The position numbers and the translations under genes were made by a program. A stretch of DNA of 64,000 nucleotides from assembly GCA_024234265.1 (NCBI GenBank), contig JACKOM010000002.1, forward strand, positions 62,001-126,000. Reading direction: 5' to 3'. The notes under the pieces are model-generated. The model did no database searches, was not told the origin of the DNA, and worked only from the letters and a program-made list of their open reading frames with translations. The stretch is from Oceanospirillaceae bacterium (GTDB taxonomy: Bacteria; Pseudomonadota; Gammaproteobacteria; Pseudomonadales; Oceanobacteraceae). Below are positions 1-8,116 of the stretch, in pieces (position 1 is the first letter of the stretch; the number at the start of each line of letters is the position of its first letter).

Positions 1-1616
1 TGGCCCCCAATGTTATCCACAGTTGTAAAAGCCTCTACGAGCTGCAAGGCCGCCTGCTGCAATCCCCCCAGTTGTGTTTGTTATTGGATATGCGCCACAG
101 CCCCCTGCGTGCCCTGGCGGAATTGCGTTTTCTGCAGCAACACGGTTTTAAAAATCCGGTATTAAGCCTGGTGAGCCAGCAGCAGCTGCAATACGGGCGT
201 GATTCCCTGCATTACGGTGCCAGTGCGTTTACGGATGTGCAGTGCATTAACAGCCAGGGCCTTAACATGCTGCTCGACAGTCTGCTGGTGCAAACCGCCA
301 AGCAGCAGCCCCGTCTGGAAAATATTGAGGATGTCACCACAGGCACCGGCAGCCGCAGCCTGTTTTTCGACCGTTTATTACATGGCCTGCAGCGCGCGCG
401 GCGTAAACGCACTTTCACCGGTGTGGTCTTGCTGGATGTGGACCGTTTCCGTGAAATTAACCAGCACTACGGCGAGCCGTTTGGTGATCAGGTGTTGCGC
501 ATCAGCGCAGAGCGCATTCAGGCGGTATTACGCAAAAGCGATACCCTGGCACGCCTGAGTAGCAATGAGTTTGGTCTGGTGCTGGAAGATATTCACGACC
601 CCCTGCAGGTCAGCAATATTTGCCGCAAAATCAGCCAGCTGTTTGAGCGCCCGCTGTTAGTGAATGATGAATGGGTCGTGGTGACCCTCGGCATGGGTGT
701 GCATGTGGCATCGCCCGAGGAGCAAAACGTGAATACCCTGGTGCGTTACGCTTCCCTGGCGTTATCCCGCGCCAAAGAAGCGGGGCGCAACAGCCTGCGT
801 TATTACTCCCACGAAATGAATTTAAAGGCGATTGCCCGCACCAACATGGAAGTGGGTTTATTTAATGCCATGCAACGCCAGGAATTATTTCTGCAATATC
901 AGCCCATTTGCCAGAGCAGTGATTTTCGCCCTTGCTCCGCAGAGGCGTTAGTACGCTGGCAGCACCCCACGGCGGGGGTGGTTTCACCGGCGGTATTTGT
1001 GCCCCTGCTGGAGGATTCCGGCCTGATTGTGGAAGCCGGTGACTGGATTCTCGAAGCGGCCTGCAGCACCCTGCAGCAGTGGCATAAAACAGGTAAATTC
1101 CCGGCGGATTTTAAACTGTCGGTGAATGTTTCAGGCAAACAACTTAAAGATCAGGATTACATTGAACGGGTGCGGCGGGTCATGGCCCTGCACCATATTC
1201 AGCCCGGCCAGTTAACCCTGGAATTAACCGAAAGCAGCGTGATGGAAAATATGGATAAAACCGTACAGCTGCTGGAAAAACTGCGTGGCATCGGCGTGGC
1301 TATTTCGCTGGATGATTTTGGCACGGGTTATTCGTCATTTTCCTATTTAAAACGCCTGCCGGTGGATTATTTAAAAATCGACCGCAGTTTTGTCACCCAT
1401 ATGGCAACGGATAAAAAAGATGCCGCCATTGCCCGCGCAATTGTTGAACTGGCCCATTTACTGGAAATGAAAGTAGTGGCCGAAGGGGTGGATAACGGTG
1501 AAAAAGTCGATTTATTACGCGCCATGGGCTGTGACCATCTGCAGGGTTTTTATTTTGCTAAACCCATGGATGCCGCCGAATTCGGGCAATATGTGCGCAA
1601 CAGCGCTGAACAGTGA
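1..1616 (+). CDS. c-di-GMP phosphodiesterase (REC-like, degenerate GGDEF, EAL), 5' partial
   Basis: The reading frame is open to the left edge (codons start at position 3), so the true start lies outside the window and the TTG at 72 is internal. The visible N-terminal part resembles a receiver-like fold with a LLLDMR strand. A GGDEF domain follows (about 350-830) whose signature is SSNEF at 558-572, so it is probably not a cyclase. The EAL domain has an intact EALVRW motif (EAL at 942-950), a DDFGTGYSS loop and a KIDRSF motif, all expected of an active phosphodiesterase that hydrolyses c-di-GMP. By family precedent the degenerate GGDEF may bind GTP and regulate the EAL domain. Two GGDEF proteins lie just downstream. 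The domain call is firm; whether the first domain is a true receiver is uncertain because it is cut. Confidence 0.9.
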   Translation, partial: APNVIHSCKSLYELQGRLLQSPQLCLLLDMRHSPLRALAELRFLQQHGFKNPVLSLVSQQQLQYGRDSLHYGASAFTDVQCINSQGLNMLLDSLLVQTAKQQPRLENIEDVTTGTGSRSLFFDRLLHGLQRARRKRTFTGVVLLDVDRFREINQHYGEPFGDQVLRISAERIQAVLRKSDTLARLSSNEFGLVLEDIHDPLQVSNICRKISQLFERPLLVNDEWVVVTLGMGVHVASPEEQNVNTLVRYASLALSRAKEAGRNSLRYYSHEMNLKAIARTNMEVGLFNAMQRQELFLQYQPICQSSDFRPCSAEALVRWQHPTAGVVSPAVFVPLLEDSGLIVEAGDWILEAACSTLQQWHKTGKFPADFKLSVNVSGKQLKDQDYIERVRRVMALHHIQPGQLTLELTESSVMENMDKTVQLLEKLRGIGVAISLDDFGTGYSSFSYLKRLPVDYLKIDRSFVTHMATDKKDAAIARAIVELAHLLEMKVVAEGVDNGEKVDLLRAMGCDHLQGFYFAKPMDAAEFGQYVRNSAEQ

Positions 1617-1686
1617 AACCCAGCCATATCCATTCTTTACAAGGCCCGCCTGAATCCGCATCCTATGCGCTTTTTGGGAGGCTGTT

Positions 1687-2190
1687 ATGAAAATTTGCCT
1701 GATTGCCGCACTGGCGCAGAACCGGGTTGTGGGCATCAATAACCAGCTGCCCTGGCATTTACCGGAAGATTTAAAATATTTCCGCCGCACCACCACCGGC
1801 AAAACCGTGATCATGGGGCGTAAAACCTATGAGTCCATCGGCCGCCCCCTGCCAAACCGCAGCAATATCGTGGTCAGCGCCAACCCTGAGTGCAAAATTG
1901 AACATGCGCAGGTGGTTAACAGCCTGCAAGCAGCCCTGGAACTGGCGGAAAACATCAGCCTGATTAACGGCGTGGATGAAATTATGGTGATTGGCGGCGC
2001 GACCCTATACGCGGCGGCATTACCCATGGCAGATCGTCTGTATCTGACCCATGTACATGCGGATGTGGAAGGGGATGCCTATTTCCCGGAAGTGGATTTC
2101 AGTGCCTGGCGGGAAGTGGCGCGGGAGGATTTTGCCGCTTCAGAAAATAACCCCTATCCCTACAGTTTTGTGGTGTACGACAAAGCATAG
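1687..2190 (+). CDS. folA: Dihydrofolate reductase
   Basis: Cytosolic enzyme that reduces dihydrofolate to tetrahydrofolate with NADPH, supplying one-carbon carriers for thymidylate, purine and methionine synthesis. The 167-residue length is normal. The N-terminal strand MKICLIAALAQNRVVG, the substrate-loop PWHLPEDL (acidic catalytic Asp at residue 28), the VIMGRKTYESIG NADPH-binding segment and the late IGGATLY motif are all present. A GGGAGG ribosome-binding site sits just before the ATG. The gene follows the EAL protein by about 70 bases on the same strand. As read, the convergent DISM-GGDEF gene overlaps its last 31 bases, which I attribute to a frameshift in that gene rather than to real overlap. 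Confidence 0.96.
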   Translation: MKICLIAALAQNRVVGINNQLPWHLPEDLKYFRRTTTGKTVIMGRKTYESIGRPLPNRSNIVVSANPECKIEHAQVVNSLQAALELAENISLINGVDEIMVIGGATLYAAALPMADRLYLTHVHADVEGDAYFPEVDFSAWREVAREDFAASENNPYPYSFVVYDKA

Positions 2191-4085
2191 GATCTGTGCC
2201 GTGGGTGTTGTGCCCTAGGCCACAACACAGCGGTTACGCCCGCGCGGTAGAGGGCGCTGTCCGCCAGGGCAATAAATTCTTCCCGGCTGTCGGGATTATC
2301 TTCAGTGATCACTGTGCAGTGCACCCCAATACTCACGGTGAATTTCAGGGTTTGCCCTTGCCACTGCACGTTGTGCAGTTCGACTTCACGGCGAATACCT
2401 TCCGCAATGTTAAGAGCCGCATGTCCGTGGGTGTTGGGCATAATGATGGCAAATTCTTCCCCGCCAAAACGGCAGCAGGCATCGTGGCGGCGGCTGGCAC
2501 TTTCCAGTAATAAATCCGCAAGCGCCTGCAAACACGCATCCCCTGCCTGGTGGCCGTAGGTATCGTTAAAGGTTTTAAAGTGATCGATATCCAGCAGCAC
2601 TAACGCCAGCGGAGTTTTATCACGCTGTGAGCGGTTGGATTCAGCGGCAAAATATTCATCAAATGCACGGCGGTTGAGCAGGCCGGTTAAACCATCGGTG
2701 AGGCTTAAATCTTTTAATTGTTCATTCAAAATCGACAGGGAATTAAGCGCGTCTTCCAATTCTTCGGTGCGTTTTTTCACCATGGATTCGAGGTTGCGGT
2801 TGGCTTCTTTCTCAATATGCAGGGCATGTTGCTGGGCCTGGTAGGTTTTTTCTTTTTCTTCGGCAACTTGTATCGCCATGCGCAGGGCGCTGTTCTGGGC
2901 TGTGAGGGATTCTTTTTTAGCGTTAACCATGCGTTCAGCAAGCGCCAGGGATAAAAACATGACCTCAAGGGCTGCACCCAGTTGAATCGCGTTTTCGGTG
3001 AAAAAATTACGCGGCACCAGGCTGAATTTATTCAACACAATTAATAAACCACCCACCAGAAAAATGCCCCACGCCAAGCTGAAATAACGTGCCGCCGGGT
3101 GGCCTCTGCGCAGCATCACGCTGACAATAAAAATCATCATAATGCAGGCAAAAAAACCACTGCCGGCGGTGATGCGAATGCTGACATGGTAAGGCAAAAA
3201 GAAACAGGCGACGGCCATGACAGCATAAAAACCGCCAAAAATACTTGCCGCGTAATAACTGGCCCTATGGGTATTTTTCAGATCAAAAAAGGCAATTGCA
3301 AAACGGGAAATAAACGTCGCAAATGCTGAAATGGAAAACGGAATTATAAACTCATTAATGTGCGGACTTTGTGGCCAGAAAATCTGAAAACCAATGCCTT
3401 GCATGGCCAGCTGAAAAATCGCGAACATGGATATGTAACACACGTAAAAAATATATACGGGGTCCCGTTCTCCAAACCATACAAACAAGTTATAGAGCGC
3501 CATGATGAAAATAATGCCAAAAAATAACCCCTGCCCCAGGTAATGGTGCTGGGCGTTGCTGGCCAGCTCCGGCCAGTGCCACAGCGTAACAGGCAGTTGC
3601 ACGGCACTTTCAGTTTGTACGTGGATCAGCACCTGATAATCGTGTTGCGGATTAAGGCGCAGGGGGAAAATGAAATTTGGATAGCGGATCGGACGCTGCG
3701 AAAAAGCATGTTTGTCGCCGGTATTGTACTGGCTGACGCGAATGTTGTTTTCATCAAACAGATAAACATCCAGATAATCAAGCAGGGGGTAAGCTATCTC
3801 CAGCGCCCAGTTTTCCCCCTTATTGCTGTTGTTGCTGAGATGCATGCGCAGCCAGTAGTGGCTGGTATCAAAACCGAAGTTGATGGTTTCCCCGGTCACG
3901 GGTTGCCAGTCCTGGAGCTTCAGCAGTTCTTCTGGCAAGAGGCTGCCATCTTCGGTGCGGATATATTCGATGTGCTCCTGCAGGCTGTAATAGCGCCCGT
4001 GCGCTGGCTCCAGCGGTGTCAGGGCATTACCGCTGCTGCAGAACACAACAAAAAACAGATTTATCAGAAAGCGATACATGAACAA
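2160..4085 (-). CDS. 7TMR-DISM sensor diguanylate cyclase with apparent C-terminal frameshift
   Basis: Inner-membrane protein of 641 residues. It has a signal peptide (1-21), a periplasmic 7TMR-DISM extracellular domain (about 30-165) that in this family binds ligands such as carbohydrates, seven transmembrane helices (about 180-385), a coiled coil (about 395-450) and a GGDEF domain (about 455-620). The active motif is GGEEF, with an RxxD inhibitory site (RRHD) exactly five residues upstream, so it should make c-di-GMP and be product-inhibited. The C-terminus is odd. After ALYRA the frame runs into an unrelated 25-residue tail, while the usual ending GRNRCVVA-stop sits in the next frame at 2241-2215. 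This implies a net deletion of about 10 bases near 2241-2244. Without it the gene would stop at 2215, clear of folA. Confidence 0.9.
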   Translation of the reverse strand: MFMYRFLINLFFVVFCSSGNALTPLEPAHGRYYSLQEHIEYIRTEDGSLLPEELLKLQDWQPVTGETINFGFDTSHYWLRMHLSNNSNKGENWALEIAYPLLDYLDVYLFDENNIRVSQYNTGDKHAFSQRPIRYPNFIFPLRLNPQHDYQVLIHVQTESAVQLPVTLWHWPELASNAQHHYLGQGLFFGIIFIMALYNLFVWFGERDPVYIFYVCYISMFAIFQLAMQGIGFQIFWPQSPHINEFIIPFSISAFATFISRFAIAFFDLKNTHRASYYAASIFGGFYAVMAVACFFLPYHVSIRITAGSGFFACIMMIFIVSVMLRRGHPAARYFSLAWGIFLVGGLLIVLNKFSLVPRNFFTENAIQLGAALEVMFLSLALAERMVNAKKESLTAQNSALRMAIQVAEEKEKTYQAQQHALHIEKEANRNLESMVKKRTEELEDALNSLSILNEQLKDLSLTDGLTGLLNRRAFDEYFAAESNRSQRDKTPLALVLLDIDHFKTFNDTYGHQAGDACLQALADLLLESASRRHDACCRFGGEEFAIIMPNTHGHAALNIAEGIRREVELHNVQWQGQTLKFTVSIGVHCTVITEDNPDSREEFIALADSALYRAGVTAVLWPRAQHPRHRSYALSYTTKL

Positions 4086-4181
4086 CCTGATCTATGGCCT
4101 ATATTGAATGCTAGGTTGGATGATACACATGTCAAAAAATGCCCCTGCGCAACCGGCAGTGGCCTGTTTCCAGGGAAACAC

Positions 4182-6020
4182 ATGGGTCAGCTTACACAAA
4201 CATTACTGCGTCTGCGTTGGCCGCTGTGGCTGCTGTGGCTGGGCTTATCTGTCTGTTCCGTGTTTTTGTATTGGTTTGAGTTAAAAGCCACCGCCCTGAC
4301 CCTGATATCCTCCGGTTACCTGCTGACCCTGCTGCTGTTTGCGGTGCGCCGTCTGACCGCATCCCACCTGATGATTGAAGAGCAAATTCTCGCCCATGTG
4401 GATGATGTGATTTTGCTGGTCGACCATAAGGGCATTATTCAGTACACCAATCAGGCGGTGACCTCCATGCTGGGTTATAAACCTGAGCAACTGATAGGTC
4501 AGGCGGTGGAAATCATGGCCCCGGAAGGTATGCGGCGGCATCACCCAGCTTTGCGCCAGCTGTTCCACTCCAGCCGTGGCCGCGTCAGCATGCGTAATAC
4601 CGTGTCTGTAGTATGCCAGGATGGCAGTGTGATTCAGGCGGATATCCGCCTGCGTTCGGTTGAGTTGAATGGCCAGCCACTGGTGTTATGTGCTATTCGC
4701 AGCGTGGATGGTTATATCGCCGAAAACAAACGTCTCAGTCAGGAACGAAATACCTATTTTGAATCCTTCGACCGTGCCGCAGTGGGTATTGCCCATGTCA
4801 CACTGGGCGGGCGTTTTATGCGGGTGAATCAGTACCTGGTGGATTTTTTGGGTTACAGTCGCGAGCAAATTGAGACCCTGAATTTCCAGGAAATTACCCA
4901 CCCCGATGATCTGGATACCGATCTCAAATACGTCAGTGCCCTGTTGGCCGGCAATTTAAAATTTTATTCGATGGATAAACGTTATCTGAATGCTCAGCAT
5001 AATTACGTGTGGATGCATCTGACCGTTACCCTGGTGCGCGATGATCAGCAAAATCCAAAATATTTTATTTCGGTGATTGATGATATTTCCGCACAAAAGG
5101 CCACAGAATCTATGCTGGCCTTCACCGAGAAAAAATTCCTCTCTGCTGTGGAGGGGCTGTCGAACCGCGCCATGATGTGGATGGCGACACCGTCATTGAA
5201 ACAAATGGTGTATGTGAATTGCGGTTACGAAACCATCTGGGAAGATACCCGTCAGAATTTGTATAAAAATCCCATGGCATTTCTGGAAATGGTGCATGAA
5301 GAAGATAAAGCCCGGGTTTATGAAGAATTATTCCGCATGCAGCACGCCAGCTGGAAAATTCAGTATCGTATTGTAACTGCCAGTGGGCACCTCAAACATA
5401 TTCAGGATGAAGGTCAGGGTATTTACGATAATGAAGGTCGTCTGGAATTTTTAATTGGCACCGCATTTGATATTACAGCGCAAATTAAAAAAGAGCAGGA
5501 AACGGCGCGCCTGCTCACCGAACTTGCCCTGGCGAATCAGCGTCTGGAAAATACCGCATCCCGTGATGGTTTAACCGGCCTGATGAACCGCCACTACATC
5601 GAAGAAGAATTACGCAAAGATTTATTGTTGTATAAACGTTATGGCACCCCCTCAACCATCGTTTTTATTGACCTGAATAAATTTAAACAGGTTAACGATA
5701 AATTCGGGCACCAGGCAGGGGATAAGGTGCTGGTGGCTTTTGCAGCGGCAATGACCAAATTTACCCGCAATACCGATGTGGCAGCCCGTTACGGTGGTGA
5801 TGAATTTTTAATTTTGCTGCGTAATACCAGTGCCGACCAGGCACAGGAATTTATTGACCGTAATTGTATGGAGCCAGTTGTCACATCCCTTGGGCAGAAT
5901 ATTTACAATATTGAATATTCAGTGGGTTTGAGTACCCTCACGGACGGTATAAACAGTATTGAAGAATGGCTCGAATATTCGGATGAAAAAATGTACGAGC
6001 ATAAAAAAAGCGGGCGTTAA
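4182..6020 (+). CDS. Membrane multi-PAS diguanylate cyclase
   Basis: About 612 residues. The open frame extends far upstream (to 3543), but the region before 4182 is antisense to the divergent DISM gene and does not look like protein. The ATG at 4182 opens directly into a membrane-anchored N-terminus (MGQLTQTLL...), with two transmembrane helices in the first 55 residues. Three PAS-type sensor domains follow; the second and third carry PAC-like segments such as YFISVIDDISAQK. The C-terminal GGDEF domain has an intact GGDEF motif, with an RNTD inhibitory site five residues before it. It should synthesise c-di-GMP at the inner membrane in response to a signal I cannot identify. It is divergent from the DISM-GGDEF gene, with 96 bases between the starts. 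Confidence 0.88.
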   Translation: MGQLTQTLLRLRWPLWLLWLGLSVCSVFLYWFELKATALTLISSGYLLTLLLFAVRRLTASHLMIEEQILAHVDDVILLVDHKGIIQYTNQAVTSMLGYKPEQLIGQAVEIMAPEGMRRHHPALRQLFHSSRGRVSMRNTVSVVCQDGSVIQADIRLRSVELNGQPLVLCAIRSVDGYIAENKRLSQERNTYFESFDRAAVGIAHVTLGGRFMRVNQYLVDFLGYSREQIETLNFQEITHPDDLDTDLKYVSALLAGNLKFYSMDKRYLNAQHNYVWMHLTVTLVRDDQQNPKYFISVIDDISAQKATESMLAFTEKKFLSAVEGLSNRAMMWMATPSLKQMVYVNCGYETIWEDTRQNLYKNPMAFLEMVHEEDKARVYEELFRMQHASWKIQYRIVTASGHLKHIQDEGQGIYDNEGRLEFLIGTAFDITAQIKKEQETARLLTELALANQRLENTASRDGLTGLMNRHYIEEELRKDLLLYKRYGTPSTIVFIDLNKFKQVNDKFGHQAGDKVLVAFAAAMTKFTRNTDVAARYGGDEFLILLRNTSADQAQEFIDRNCMEPVVTSLGQNIYNIEYSVGLSTLTDGINSIEEWLEYSDEKMYEHKKSGR

Positions 6021-6032
6021 GCCCGCTTTTTT
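6004..6032. terminator. Bidirectional intrinsic terminator, PAS-GGDEF / ilvD
   Basis: The stem AAAGCGGGC / GCCCGCTTT with a five-base loop, flanked by A and T runs, lies between convergent genes. It contains the TAA stop codon of the PAS-GGDEF gene in its loop. The symmetric A/T tracts allow function on both strands. Confidence 0.9.
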
Positions 6033-6052
6033 ATTGCCGGAGATTAAAACAA

Positions 6053-7891
6053 TTAATCATCCAGCAGGGTTTTATCACGCACTGCACCGCGGTCCGCACT
6101 GGTGGCGAATTTCGCGTAGGCTTTCAGTGCATAACTCACTTTGCGTGGGCGTTGCTCGGCAGGTTTCCAGCCTTTTTTGTCCTGTTCCACACGGCGTGCG
6201 GCCAGTTCGGCATCGCTGATTTCCACGTTAATGCTGCGGTTGGGGATGTCGATTAAAATCGAATCACCGTTTTTCAGTAAACCAATTGCACCACCGGAAG
6301 CGGCTTCTGGAGAAGCGTGGCCAATGGATAAACCGGAGGTACCACCGGAGAAACGGCCGTCGGTTAACAGCGCACACTCTTTACCCAGACCTTTGGATTT
6401 CAGATAAGAGGTTGGGTAGAGCATTTCCTGCATGCCCGGGCCGCCTTTCGGGCCTTCGTAACGGATAATGACCACGTGGCCGGGTTTCACTTCATCGGCC
6501 AGAATGCCTTTTACGGCGGCGTCCTGACTTTCGAAAATAATTGCGGTGCCACGGAAGGTTAAAATGGATTCATCCACACCGGCGGTTTTCACCACACAAC
6601 CATCCAGGGCGATGTTGCCTTTTAATACGGCGAGGCCACCTTCTTTGGAATAGGCGTGTTCCAGGCTGCGGATACAACCGTTTTCACGGTCGCCGTCCAA
6701 CGTTGGCCAGCGGGTGGACTGGCTGAAGGCGGTCTGGGTTGGAATACCGGCAGGGCCCGCTTTGTAGAACTGAATAACCGCTTCACTTGGGTTACGCATG
6801 ATGTCCCACTGGTTTAAGGCTTCTTCCATGGTGCGGCTGTGTACGGTCGGCACTTCACGGTGTAATAAACCGGCGCGGTCGATTTCACCCAGAATACCCA
6901 TGATGCCACCGGCGCGGTGCACGTCTTCCATGTGATATTTCGGTGAGTTCGGCGCTACTTTACACAGCTGTGGCACAACGCGGGACAGGCGGTCGATGTC
7001 TTCCAGATCGAAGTCCACTTCTGCTTCCTGGGCGGCAGCCAGCAAGTGCAGGATGGTATTGGTGGAACCACCCATCACGATGTCGAGGGTCATGGCGTTT
7101 TCAAACGCTTTGAAACTGGCGATGCTGCGTGGCAGTACGGAGGCATCGTCCTGCTCGTAATAACGTTTGGTGTTTTCCACGATCAGGCGGCCAGCTTCGA
7201 GGAACAGCTGCTCACGGTCACTGTGGGTGGCCAGGGCAGAACCGTTACCGGGCAGGGCCAAACCTAAGGCTTCTGTCAGGCAGTTCATGGAGTTAGCGGT
7301 GAACATACCGGAGCAGGAACCACAGGTCGGGCAGGCGCTGCGCTCGTATTCTTTTACTTTTTCATCGCTGGCTTTGTCGTCCACGGCGATAACCATGGCG
7401 TCTACCAGATCGAGCTTGTGCTCGGATAATTTGGTTTTACCGGCTTCCATCGGGCCGCCGGAAACAAATACCACGGGGATGTTCAGGCGCAGGGCGGCCA
7501 TCAGCATACCGGGGGTGATTTTGTCGCAGTTGGAAATACACACCATAGCGTCGGCGCAGTGGGCGTTAACCATGTATTCCACGGAGTCGGCGATCACTTC
7601 ACGGCTTGGCAGGCTGTAGAGCATACCGTCGTGGCCCATGGCGATACCGTCGTCCACGGCGATGGTATTGAATTCTTTGGCAACACCACCGGCTTTTTCG
7701 ATTTCACGGGCAACCAGCTGGCCTAAATCTTTGAGGTGCACGTGGCCAGGCACAAACTGGGTGAAGCTGTTTACAACGGCAATGATAGGTTTCTGGAAAT
7801 CGTCATCCTTCATGCCGGTGGCGCGCCACAGGGCACGGGCACCCGCCATATTGCGGCCGGCGGTGGAGGTCTTGGAACGGTACACAGGCAT
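6053..7891 (-). CDS. ilvD: Dihydroxy-acid dehydratase
   Basis: Catalyses the dehydration of 2,3-dihydroxy-isovalerate and 2,3-dihydroxy-3-methylvalerate to the 2-keto acids, the penultimate common step of valine and isoleucine synthesis (the product also feeds leucine and pantothenate). The 612 residues match the IlvD/Edd family. The N-terminus MPVYRSKTSTAGRNMAGAR, the Fe-S cysteine motifs CISNCDKITPGM and CPTCGSCSGMF, and the C-terminal TDGRFSGGTSGLSIGHASPEA segment are all present. A TACAAT -10-like hexamer (minus strand, 7931-7936) lies about 40 bases upstream of the ATG, but no convincing -35 box accompanies it. It is a single gene, not in an operon with other ilv genes here. Confidence 0.97.
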   Translation of the reverse strand: MPVYRSKTSTAGRNMAGARALWRATGMKDDDFQKPIIAVVNSFTQFVPGHVHLKDLGQLVAREIEKAGGVAKEFNTIAVDDGIAMGHDGMLYSLPSREVIADSVEYMVNAHCADAMVCISNCDKITPGMLMAALRLNIPVVFVSGGPMEAGKTKLSEHKLDLVDAMVIAVDDKASDEKVKEYERSACPTCGSCSGMFTANSMNCLTEALGLALPGNGSALATHSDREQLFLEAGRLIVENTKRYYEQDDASVLPRSIASFKAFENAMTLDIVMGGSTNTILHLLAAAQEAEVDFDLEDIDRLSRVVPQLCKVAPNSPKYHMEDVHRAGGIMGILGEIDRAGLLHREVPTVHSRTMEEALNQWDIMRNPSEAVIQFYKAGPAGIPTQTAFSQSTRWPTLDGDRENGCIRSLEHAYSKEGGLAVLKGNIALDGCVVKTAGVDESILTFRGTAIIFESQDAAVKGILADEVKPGHVVIIRYEGPKGGPGMQEMLYPTSYLKSKGLGKECALLTDGRFSGGTSGLSIGHASPEAASGGAIGLLKNGDSILIDIPNRSINVEISDAELAARRVEQDKKGWKPAEQRPRKVSYALKAYAKFATSADRGAVRDKTLLDD

Positions 7892-8116
7892 GTTCAGTCC
7901 TTATGTGTGCGCGGAAAAAAAGTGGCGTGAATTGTAGCAGATGTTGCCAGCCGGACGCTAAGACCTGAGGTGACTTACCAAAACGGCCGTTATCTCCCCC
8001 GCATGGGTTTAGGGTTGGCGGATAAAATCCCGTGTTTGTCCCTAATCGCCCTTAATTTTATTGCGCTTTTACCCCTATGCTGGTGACCCGCCCATAACAA
8101 TAAAAAAGGATTACCC

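Noticed and set aside
3543..4181. 213-codon N-terminal extension of the PAS-GGDEF protein
   Set aside because: It overlaps the divergent DISM gene on the opposite strand; the ATG at 4182 opens directly into the membrane anchor.
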